Program-made: the position numbers and the translations under genes
Assembly (NCBI GenBank): GCA_050949165.1
Contig: JBMNFF010000009.1
Span: forward strand, 62,001-126,000
Length of the DNA: 64,000 bases
Source of the DNA: DAIOXA01 sp050949165
GTDB lineage: Bacteria; Bacillota; Proteinivoracia; UBA4975
Reading direction: 5' to 3'
Shown here: one piece after another, positions 54,607-61,793 of the stretch
Layout: each line of letters begins with the position of its first letter
Position numbering within the stretch: the stretch's first letter is position 1
The notes under the pieces: generated by a model
What the model saw: the letters and a program-made list of their open reading frames with translations, nothing else
Databases searched by the model: none
Told to the model about the DNA's origin: nothing

Positions 54607-55370
54607 TCGATACCCATGTCCATCTGGACGATCCCCGTCTCCGCCGTCAATTGTCCCAGGTCCTGGCCTATGCCGCCGCCATGGGGGTCGCCAGGATGAT
54701 CAATATCGGTCATAATATGGAATCCAGCCGGGCCTCGCTGGCTCTGGCCCGGGAACACGAAAATATCTGGGCGGCGGTAGGCGTTCATCCCCATTCAGCA
54801 AAGGACTTTACCGAGGAGGACCTGGTCCGGCTGGAAAACCTGGCCAAGGATGCCAAAGTGGTGGCCATAGGGGAAATTGGCCTTGACTATCATTACGACC
54901 ACTCTCCCCGCCCGGTGCAGAGGGAAGTGTTTCGCCGGCAGCTGGAACTGGCGCGGCGCTTGGATTTGCCCGTTATCATTCACCAACGGGAAGCAGTGCA
55001 GCATACTCTGGAGTGCCTGGCTGAATTTGCCCCTCTGGCCAGGGGCGGGGTCATGCATTGTTTTTCCGGGTCGGTGGAAGTCATGAAAAGTTGCCTGGAC
55101 CTCAATCTGCATATCGGCCTGGGCGGTCCGGTAACCTTCAAAAATGCCCGCAAACCCAAAGAGGTCGCTGCAGCCGTGCCCCTGGACCGGTTGCTCTTGG
55201 AAACCGATTGTCCCTACTTGGCGCCCCACCCCCATCGGGGGAAGACCAATCAGCCCGGCTATCTCCCCCTGGTTGCAGCGGAAATCGCCGCCATCCGGGG
55301 AGTTTCCCCTGCAGAAATTGCCGAGGCTTGTTGGGACAATGCCCGTGCCCTCTTCAGGTTGCCGGAATAA
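54594..55370 (+). CDS. tatD: TatD family metal-dependent nuclease (YabD)
   Basis: 258-aa TIM-barrel DNase. Metal ligands are visible as DTHVHLD (His8, His10), the Glu in AIGEIGLDYHYD, HQREA (His near 130), HCFSG and ETDCPYL. In Bacillus the homologue YabD occupies the same place. ATG 54594 overlaps the end of the MetRS-like gene by 13 bp, so the two are co-translated. Confidence 0.94.
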   Translation: MSHLIDTHVHLDDPRLRRQLSQVLAYAAAMGVARMINIGHNMESSRASLALAREHENIWAAVGVHPHSAKDFTEEDLVRLENLAKDAKVVAIGEIGLDYHYDHSPRPVQREVFRRQLELARRLDLPVIIHQREAVQHTLECLAEFAPLARGGVMHCFSGSVEVMKSCLDLNLHIGLGGPVTFKNARKPKEVAAAVPLDRLLLETDCPYLAPHPHRGKTNQPGYLPLVAAEIAAIRGVSPAEIAEACWDNARALFRLPE

Positions 55371-55413
55371 ACTGCCCGCCTCCTGTCAACAATAGTGGGC
55401 AAACAGGAGATAA

Positions 55414-55443
55414 TTGACAGTACAGGCAATAATGACATACAAT
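55414..55443 (+). promoter_or_regulatory. sigma-A promoter for yabE
   Basis: Perfect TTGACA (55414-55419), 18-bp spacer, TACAAT (55438-55443). Preceded by an inverted repeat TCCTGT...ACAGGA at 55381-55408 that lacks a T-run. Confidence 0.7.
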
Positions 55444-55480
55444 ATAGGCGCCTGTATTGGCAAAGGGGAGGTTGGAAGGA

Positions 55481-56602
55481 ATGAAACGCGTCTTGCCTTC
55501 CGGTTTCAGGATTTTGAGGATTACGGCCTTTGCCCTATTGGCGGCAGCCTTAACTGCTATGACCGCCCTGTACTTTAGTGCATTTAAGTGGGTTACCGTA
55601 TATATCGACGACGATGTCCATCGCCGGGTGACATTTGCCCGGACCGTTGAGGAAGTCCTGGAGGAGATGGGTTGCCAACTCCGAACCGAAGACTATGTGT
55701 ATCCACCCAAGCAAGAAAAGCTCCAGCGGATTGCCGGCATAGCCGTGATCAAAGCCCGGCCCTACACCATCAGGCATGATGGCATGGAATCGGTGGTTTG
55801 GGCGGTGGCTACCAAGGTGGCGGATGTCCTGACAGCTGCAGGAGTGGAATGGCAGCAACAGGACGTCGTTTTGCCGCCCCTGGAAAGCTCAGTTCCCCAG
55901 ACTCAAGAAATTGCCGTGGTCAGGGTCTCGTCGGAGATTGTCCAGGAGCAGGTAACCCTGCCCCATTCCTCTCTCCGGGTACCCAACAATTCCATGTACC
56001 GCGGACAGGAGAGGGTGGTTCAAGCCGGATCCGACGGCCAGCTCATCAAGACCCTGCAGCTGACTTATCACGACAATCAAGTCGTCCAGGAGACGGTAAT
56101 CAACAGCGAAGTGGTCGCTGAAGCCGTAGATAGGGTGGTGGAGTACGGAACCATCTCGTCCATCAGCCGCGGCGGATACAGAATAGGGATCAGCCGGGTC
56201 CTGGATGTTCGAGCCACCGCCTACTGTGCCGGAACAGAAGGGTCTGGATGCCCCCTGGATGCTTTCGGCTATTCGCGGTGCACGGGCAAGTACAACAATG
56301 GATATACATCCACCGGGCGGCGGGCAAAACAGGGTAAGGGCACCCGGGAAGATCCGTATATCATCGCCGTCGATCCTGCGAAAATCCCCCTGAACAGCTT
56401 GGTCTATCTGAGCTTTGCCGGGGGCAGCGTCACCACCCGTCATGGTCGAATTATCAGCGACGGCTTTGCCATCGCTGCCGACGTCGGCAGCGCAATCCGG
56501 GGCAACAGAATTGACATCCTTTTCGACGATCACTGGGTCGCCTGGTATTTTGGGAACAGGTCGGTGCGGGTGTTCGTCGTAGAGAGCGTCAAGGCAGAAT
56601 AA
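55481..56602 (+). CDS. yabE: YabE-like cell-wall protein (DUF348, G5, 3D domains)
   Basis: 373-aa secreted or membrane-anchored protein. A single transmembrane helix is at about residues 11-33 (FALLAAALTAMTALYF). Two DUF348 repeats (about 37-150), a G5 domain (VNQ-type region about 155-235), and a C-terminal 3D domain with the conserved aspartates in AVDPAKIPLNS and IAADVGSAIRGNRID follow. 3D domains resemble lytic transglycosylases, and YabE is related to resuscitation-promoting factors. ATG 55481, with GGGGAGG upstream. Own promoter. Confidence 0.9.
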   Translation: MKRVLPSGFRILRITAFALLAAALTAMTALYFSAFKWVTVYIDDDVHRRVTFARTVEEVLEEMGCQLRTEDYVYPPKQEKLQRIAGIAVIKARPYTIRHDGMESVVWAVATKVADVLTAAGVEWQQQDVVLPPLESSVPQTQEIAVVRVSSEIVQEQVTLPHSSLRVPNNSMYRGQERVVQAGSDGQLIKTLQLTYHDNQVVQETVINSEVVAEAVDRVVEYGTISSISRGGYRIGISRVLDVRATAYCAGTEGSGCPLDAFGYSRCTGKYNNGYTSTGRRAKQGKGTREDPYIIAVDPAKIPLNSLVYLSFAGGSVTTRHGRIISDGFAIAADVGSAIRGNRIDILFDDHWVAWYFGNRSVRVFVVESVKAE

Positions 56603-56641
56603 TACTGGGACAGGGAAACCTGTCCTTTTTCAGGTGATGCT

Positions 56642-57214
56642 ATGATTAAGGAGCTCATTGTAGTGGAGGGGAAAAAGGATGCGGAAATAGTCAAGCGCGC
56701 CTTTCCCCAGGCCGACGTGTTGATCACCCATGGCTGGGGCTTGACCCAGGCCCAGATAGAAGCCCTCAAGACTGCTCAGCGCCGGCGAGGAGTGATAGTC
56801 CTCACCGATCCCGACAGGGCGGGGGAGATGATTCGCCGCCGCCTTTCCCGGCTGCTGCCGGGATGTGGTCATGCCTTCATTCCCAGAAACAAGGCGATAA
56901 AAGACGGCAAGGTAGGGGTGGAGGCGGCCCGGGTAGAGGATGTCTACCATTCCCTCCTCCAGGTGAGGAGCGAAGGTGCTCCACGGGGAGAGTTTCGGAT
57001 GGAAGACCTGGTGGCCCATGGCCTTAGCGGAACCACTGACGCCGCCCGCAAGCGAAGGCTGTTGGGGGAAAAACTATCGGTGGGCTACGGAAACAGCAAG
57101 AACTTTCTCATGCGGCTAAACGCCCTGGGGGTCACCCGGGCGGAATTTCTGCGAGCCCTTGCAGAGACGGAGGCGGAGCTAGATGGATGTAACCAAGCCC
57201 AGCGAAATAGCTGA
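56642..57214 (+). CDS. rnmV: ribonuclease M5
   Basis: TOPRIM nuclease that matures 5S rRNA. The 190-aa protein starts MIKELIVVEGKKDAEIVK with the TOPRIM glutamate, and has DPDRAGEMIRRRL with the DxD metal site. It overlaps rsmA by 32 bp, as in Bacillus, where rnmV-ksgA are coupled. Its substrate, 5S, is encoded at 36457. Confidence 0.96.
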   Translation: MIKELIVVEGKKDAEIVKRAFPQADVLITHGWGLTQAQIEALKTAQRRRGVIVLTDPDRAGEMIRRRLSRLLPGCGHAFIPRNKAIKDGKVGVEAARVEDVYHSLLQVRSEGAPRGEFRMEDLVAHGLSGTTDAARKRRLLGEKLSVGYGNSKNFLMRLNALGVTRAEFLRALAETEAELDGCNQAQRNS

Positions 57215-58016
57215 ATTGCTGAACCAGCATGGCATTAAAGTTCGCAAGTCATGGGGCCAAAATTTCTTAATCAACCCTGGCGCGGTGGAAAGCATCCTGG
57301 CCGCAGCAGCGCTGACCGGAAAGGAGACGGTGTTGGAAGTGGGGCCCGGCTTGGGAGTTATGACTGCGCCCTTGCTGGCCCGGGCCGGTGAGGTATTTGC
57401 CATCGAAATCGATCCCCTGCTCTGCCGCTTTTTGCGGCAGCGCTTTACCCAGGCCAATTTTCACCTGGTCGAGGGGGATGCCCTGGCCCAGGATTTGCGG
57501 TCTCTTATTCCCGGTCCCTACATGGTGGTGGCCAACCTGCCCTATTATATTACCAGCCCGTTTCTGATAAAATTATTGGAGGAAGCTCCCCCTCAGGCGG
57601 CCATAATCCTGGTTCAGCTGGAGGTGGCAAGGCGCCTTACGGCGGCTCCCGGTACTCCTGATTACGGCTCCCTCAGCGTCTTGATTCAGTACCACTGCCG
57701 CGGGGAAATCATAATGAAGCTGGGGCCGGGAAATTTCTTCCCGCCTCCCCAGGTGGATTCCGCCGTGGTCAAGCTGACCTGGCGCCCCCCGCCCAGGATT
57801 CCCCGGGATGAGGGGTTGATGTTTCAGATTGTGCGGACGGCCTTTTCCCAGCGCCGCAAGATGCTCAAGGGGCTCTTGGCCCGCTCCCTGAATTTGGAAG
57901 CGGCGGCGGTGGCCGACGCCTTGACCAGGATGGGTTTGGCTGCCGAGGTCAGGGGAGAGAAATTGTCTGTGGAGGACTTTATCACCCTGTCTGATTTGTT
58001 GGGGGAATTGTTATGA
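57183..58016 (+). CDS. rsmA: 16S rRNA dimethyladenosine transferase RsmA (KsgA)
   Basis: Dimethylates two adjacent adenosines in the 3' terminal helix of 16S. The 277-aa protein has SAM-binding VLEVGPGLGVMTAPLL and the catalytic NLPYY (VANLPYYITSPF). Its start overlaps rnmV by 32 bp; the stop overlaps the next start (ATGA). Confidence 0.97.
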   Translation: MDVTKPSEIAELLNQHGIKVRKSWGQNFLINPGAVESILAAAALTGKETVLEVGPGLGVMTAPLLARAGEVFAIEIDPLLCRFLRQRFTQANFHLVEGDALAQDLRSLIPGPYMVVANLPYYITSPFLIKLLEEAPPQAAIILVQLEVARRLTAAPGTPDYGSLSVLIQYHCRGEIIMKLGPGNFFPPPQVDSAVVKLTWRPPPRIPRDEGLMFQIVRTAFSQRRKMLKGLLARSLNLEAAAVADALTRMGLAAEVRGEKLSVEDFITLSDLLGELL

Positions 58017-58486
58017 AGTTTATCAGTCCCAGCCTCGGGTCCCTGAGTTTGGATGCTGTTTTTTCCCAGATTCAGGAGTATATTGCCAAACAACCGGAAG
58101 CAGAGTACAGACTGATAATCGGGACCGATTCCCAGGTCCGGCGGCAGACCATTTTTGTCACGGCGATCATTATCCATCGCGTTGGCCGGGGGGCCAGGTA
58201 TTTTTACTGCAAGCGCAAGCAACGTGTCCTGGACAGCTTGAAACAGCGCATATACTATGAGACTTCCCTGAGCCTCGAGGTGGCGGCCCGGTTGACCTAT
58301 CTCTTGGCCGAGGCAAAAATGGAGGAGCTCAGCCTGGAGATCCATTTGGATATAGGCCCCAATGGCGAAACCAAGAGCCTGATCCGCGAGTTGGTGGGGA
58401 TGGTCATGGGCAGCGGCTTTGCCGCCCGGATTAAGCCCTATGCCATTGGGGCATCCTCGGTGGCCGACAAATACACCAGGGGATGA
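58013..58486 (+). CDS. YkuK-like RNase H-like family protein
   Basis: 157-aa protein of the DUF458/YkuK family, with a predicted RNase H-like fold: IIGTDSQVR with Asp as the first metal-ligand, and HLDIGPNGETKSLIRELVGMV. The reaction is not known. It overlaps the rsmA stop by four bases. In Bacillus ykuK is elsewhere, so its place here is a lineage feature. Confidence 0.85.
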   Translation: MKFISPSLGSLSLDAVFSQIQEYIAKQPEAEYRLIIGTDSQVRRQTIFVTAIIIHRVGRGARYFYCKRKQRVLDSLKQRIYYETSLSLEVAARLTYLLAEAKMEELSLEIHLDIGPNGETKSLIRELVGMVMGSGFAARIKPYAIGASSVADKYTRG

Positions 58487-58543
58487 CAATGCCCATCCCT
58501 TCCTGGTCCAGGGCTTCATATACTGGGACCAGGAGGAATCAGA

Positions 58544-59389
58544 ATGGAAATCAAAAAAGGCGACATCGTTCTGCGCAAATCCCACGGCAAAGACATCTAC
58601 TTTCGGGTAGAATCCATAGATACCAGGGCAGAAATTGCCAAACTCAGGGGAATAGACATCAGGTTATGCGCCGACTCTCCCCTTTCCGATCTAGTAAAGC
58701 CAGGAATAGCTGAGCTGGCAAATTACAGGGCCAAATCCCTGAGGGTCAGGGTGGAGATGATTACCCGGGCCCACCGTCAGCACAGGCACCTGCGAGGCGA
58801 AAATAAAAAAAAATCCAACACCGACTATGTGAATATCCCTGGCACCGTTCTCCACCTGGATGGTGACCAGGAATATATGGAAATTTGCCGAAAAGCCTAT
58901 GCAGAGTTGGAGATAACCAACCGCTGCATGTACGTCCCCGAGAAGGAACAACCCCAGCGGGTGGAAGAGCTGTTGCGGGAGTTCAACCCCGACATCCTGG
59001 TCCTGACCGGGCATGATGGCATGGCCCAAGAGGGAAGAGCTCGGGACGGCATTGAGAACTATCACAACACCCAGCATTTCATTGGGGCGGTGACCCGTGC
59101 CAGGGCTTATCAGCCCAGCAAGGATGACCTGGTGATCTTTGCCGGCGCCTGTCAATCGTGGTATCAAGGCATAATTAAGGCGGGGGCAAATTTTGCCAGC
59201 TCCCCTGAGCGGGTGCTGATACACTGTCTGGATCCCGTCCTCATCGTCGAAAAGGTGGCCTATACCCCGGTGGGGCGGACGGTCAATATTTTAGACGCCC
59301 TGCAGCAGAGCCTGACAGGCTTAAAGGGGGTAGGGGGAATAGAGACCCGGGGACAATTCCGCCTGGGATTGCCGAATTTAAGAAAATAG
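58544..59389 (+). CDS. yabG: sporulation-specific protease YabG
   Basis: 281-aa YabG peptidase, which trims spore coat or cortex-lytic precursors in Bacillus and Clostridioides. Recognisable stretches are the N-terminal KGDIVLRKSHGKDIYFRV, LVLTGHDG, and VIFAGACQSWYQGIIKAGANFASSPERVLIHCLDP, which hold the conserved His and Cys thought to be catalytic. ATG 58544, with AGGAGG-like sequence upstream. The stop is immediately followed by the veg promoter. Confidence 0.93.
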   Translation: MEIKKGDIVLRKSHGKDIYFRVESIDTRAEIAKLRGIDIRLCADSPLSDLVKPGIAELANYRAKSLRVRVEMITRAHRQHRHLRGENKKKSNTDYVNIPGTVLHLDGDQEYMEICRKAYAELEITNRCMYVPEKEQPQRVEELLREFNPDILVLTGHDGMAQEGRARDGIENYHNTQHFIGAVTRARAYQPSKDDLVIFAGACQSWYQGIIKAGANFASSPERVLIHCLDPVLIVEKVAYTPVGRTVNILDALQQSLTGLKGVGGIETRGQFRLGLPNLRK

Positions 59390-59392
59390 GTC

Positions 59393-59422
59393 TTGACAGC
59401 ATTGAGACCCAACTGCTATAAT
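59393..59422 (+). promoter_or_regulatory. veg promoter
   Basis: TTGACA (59393-59398) and TATAAT (59417-59422), both perfect, with an 18-bp spacer. It mirrors the very strong veg promoter of Bacillus. Confidence 0.92.
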
Positions 59423-59494
59423 CAATCTTTCCAATTTGACTTTCCCCACGCGATGTGTTAAAATTTTATTAACAAATTGCGTGGGGTGATGTTG

Positions 59495-59758
59495 TTGGCA
59501 GACAAGAATACCTTGGCGATAATCAGACAGGATTTGGACAAATATATTGGCAAAGAGATCACCCTTAAAGCCAATCGCGGTCGCAAAAAGTCGATTGAAA
59601 GAAAGGGTATTCTGGAAAAGACATATCCCGCTCATTTCCTTGTCCGCTTGGACGATGATTATTTTAACCGCAGATTGTCTTTTTCTTATGCAGATGTGTT
59701 GACCAAGACTGTGGAAATCACCTTCGGTGACAAACGCTACCGGCACAGCGCCTCCTAA
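59495..59758 (+). CDS. veg: Veg protein
   Basis: 87-aa Veg family protein, which in Bacillus stimulates biofilm genes. ITLKANRGRKKSIERKGILEKTYP and FSYADVLTKTVEITF match the family. I choose TTG 59495 (MADKNTLA) because GGGGTG lies 6 nt upstream and this matches Veg N-termini; ATG 59489 overlaps that site. Confidence 0.93.
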   Translation: MADKNTLAIIRQDLDKYIGKEITLKANRGRKKSIERKGILEKTYPAHFLVRLDDDYFNRRLSFSYADVLTKTVEITFGDKRYRHSAS

Positions 59759-59782
59759 CCGCCTCTGGCGGTTTATTTTTTT
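59757..59782 (+). terminator. Rho-independent terminator after veg
   Basis: AACCGCC (59757-59763) and GGCGGTT (59767-59773) around TCT, followed by TATTTTTTT. Confidence 0.94.
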
Positions 59783-59848
59783 GGGCATTTATCCAATTCT
59801 GAAGCATATATTATTATATCCTAACACATCTGCGGGAGGGGTTATGGA

Positions 59849-61333
59849 ATGTCAAATTCTGGCCTGGCCAAGGTTAGTCGTCGGCGCTATAATCTGGAAA
59901 CGGTTGTTTTCAGCGCTCAACAAGAAGTGACGGTGCCAGCCGGTCTTAAGATACCGGTCAGTACTCAGTATGTGCTGCAGCCTTTTCTGGTTGTCCCCCG
60001 GGAAAAGGTAATTATTCTGCCCGGTCCGGGAAAGATTAGGGTTCAAGGGCAAACCGAAGGATTTCTGTCCTATGTCGACAGGGATGAATCGGTGAGCACC
60101 TTACCGGTGCCGCCCACTGAATTCATCGCCTCCTTTGCGGTACCCTCCGCCGTCCAGGGCGCTCGCATTGAGGCGGATATCCGCCTGGAAGGGGTAGAAG
60201 TGGACAGGGGCGATGGCGAGGCCAATATTACTGCGTACATCCGGGTGGCGATTATTGCCCTCAGGCAAGAAGAAACCGAGTTGGTCACTGCCGTCGCCGG
60301 CAATGCCCTTTCAGCGGAGTCCCGGGGGATAAAGCTCCAGCACATAGTCAAGGAAGCCGAAGCGGAAAAGAGCATTTCCATTCCCCTTTCCCAAGCGGCG
60401 GGGAAACCGGTGGCAACAGATTTCTGCATAGGCAATCTCGGCTGGCAGGTAATTGAAGGCAGGTTATCTGCCCAGGGAGTCGCCCTGGTCAAGGCCTATT
60501 ATATAAGCGAGGCAGGAGGCCTGGACATTGCAGAAGGCAGTGCGGATTTTGAGCTGGAAATCGACTTTGCCTCTCCGGAAATATCCGACTGCGCCCTCCA
60601 GTGCTTACCGGTAAAGACGGCGATGGCGCCCGCAGCAGAAGGTCAGGAATTTCAGCTGCTCCTCAAGGCCCGGGCCCAAGGCTATCGGGAGCAGACCGGC
60701 GAATACATCACCGAAATCATTGGCGCGGATAGCCTGAAAAAGACAATCCAGGTCCGGAACCGGGTGGGGGAAAGTGAGTTCAAATTAAACCTGGAGGGTC
60801 AGTATCAGTTCCCCATTGAACCGCAATCAATTGACCTGGTTCTGCCCAAGGTCAGGCTCATTGAGACCGAGGCCATGGACGAAAAGGTGTTGGTGCGGGG
60901 GCTTCTCTCCCTGAATATCTACTATACCGCCGAGGACGGGCAGAGGCGCGTCCTGGTTCAGGAGGAAGAATTCATCCATTACCTGGAGGCTACGGGCTGC
61001 GCCCTGGGTTATTCCGTAAAGGCCTGGGCCTGGCCGGAGCAGGGAGTCTACACCCAAGAGAACTACAGCGTTCCCGTTCTCCTCCGGGTAGAAGTGGTGG
61101 AGGATGCGGCTCATGACGTCGTCATCGATGTCCATGTGGTGGATCCCAATTTTATTCCCGTCAATGCCAGTGTAATCCTCTATGTAACCGGCAAGGATGA
61201 TACCCTGTTCAGCGTGGCCAGGAAATTCAATATCAGCCAGGAACGGCTCTTGGAGTACAACGGCCTCGCCGGAGAGACGGAGCTACATGCCGGCCAGAAA
61301 CTCCTTATCCCCATCTATGAGCTAAAATATTGA
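59849..61333 (+). CDS. sipL: SipL-like spore coat morphogenesis protein (DUF3794 and LysM)
   Basis: 494-aa protein with repeated DUF3794-type beta-rich segments over residues about 10-430 and a C-terminal LysM domain (DDTLFSVARKFNISQERLLEYNGL, about 450-492). SipL in Clostridioides binds SpoIVA through its LysM domain and anchors the coat to the forespore; the Bacillus functional counterpart is SpoVID. Many genomes have other DUF3794-LysM paralogues, so the exact role is not proven. ATG 59849 with GGGAGGGG upstream. Confidence 0.8.
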   Translation: MSNSGLAKVSRRRYNLETVVFSAQQEVTVPAGLKIPVSTQYVLQPFLVVPREKVIILPGPGKIRVQGQTEGFLSYVDRDESVSTLPVPPTEFIASFAVPSAVQGARIEADIRLEGVEVDRGDGEANITAYIRVAIIALRQEETELVTAVAGNALSAESRGIKLQHIVKEAEAEKSISIPLSQAAGKPVATDFCIGNLGWQVIEGRLSAQGVALVKAYYISEAGGLDIAEGSADFELEIDFASPEISDCALQCLPVKTAMAPAAEGQEFQLLLKARAQGYREQTGEYITEIIGADSLKKTIQVRNRVGESEFKLNLEGQYQFPIEPQSIDLVLPKVRLIETEAMDEKVLVRGLLSLNIYYTAEDGQRRVLVQEEEFIHYLEATGCALGYSVKAWAWPEQGVYTQENYSVPVLLRVEVVEDAAHDVVIDVHVVDPNFIPVNASVILYVTGKDDTLFSVARKFNISQERLLEYNGLAGETELHAGQKLLIPIYELKY

Positions 61334-61339
61334 AGAAAG

Positions 61340-61366
61340 GGTGCAGTGCAGAACTGCACCTTTTTC
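61340..61366 (+). terminator. Rho-independent terminator after sipL-like gene
   Basis: GGTGCAGT (61340-61347) and ACTGCACC (61353-61360), perfect 8-bp stem, followed by TTTTT. Confidence 0.94.
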
Positions 61367-61422
61367 ACTCCTGCATCCCCCGTCTGCATACAGTGGAGTA
61401 GAAAAGCTGAGGGGGAGAGCGG

Positions 61423-61692
61423 ATGAAAACCACATTGACCATCGCCCTGCCCATTGAGGGCCAAGCTTTTGGCGGAATAGTGGGAAGCAGGCTGACGGCG
61501 ACCACAGTCCAGATTGCCTATTTGGAAAGGGGGGGCCTTACCAGGGTTCGCTTTATCGAAGAGACCTTGCCCCAAGGAAACTGTCCCCTGATTCTGGAGA
61601 AAATCTCTCCCAGGTTTCAGGGAAAAAACCTGGTTCTGGATGTAGAAATTGTATCTGGGCCAGAAAAAGAGAGCACAAGCCAGAAAGAGTAA
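61423..61692 (+). CDS. hypothetical protein, 89 aa
   Basis: Unrecognised. The protein is predicted beta-rich with no membrane segment or cysteine cluster; its single cysteine is in GNCPLILEK. GGGGGAGAG lies a few bases before the ATG, so it looks translated. It stands between a terminator and the nrdJ promoter. It begins MKTTLTIALPIEGQAFGG and ends in a Glu/Ser/Lys-rich tail. A sporulation role is possible from its neighbour but unsupported. Confidence 0.6.
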   Translation: MKTTLTIALPIEGQAFGGIVGSRLTATTVQIAYLERGGLTRVRFIEETLPQGNCPLILEKISPRFQGKNLVLDVEIVSGPEKESTSQKE

Positions 61693-61723
61693 GCCAGGGG
61701 AGAATACATCTCGTCAAACAGGT

Positions 61724-61777
61724 TTGGACATACAATATGTTGTGGTGCTATAATAGGCAATACACTACATATTGTGG
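61724..61777 (+). promoter_or_regulatory. nrdJ promoter with tandem NrdR boxes
   Basis: TTGGAC (61724-61729) and a perfect TATAAT (61749-61754), 19-bp spacer. Two NrdR boxes flank the -10: ATACAATATGTTGTGG (61730-61745) and ACACTACATATTGTGG (61762-61777). They start 32 bp apart, three helical turns, the spacing used by NrdR. NrdR represses reductase genes when dATP is high. Confidence 0.88.
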
Positions 61778-61793
61778 AAGCGAGGTTTTCAGC

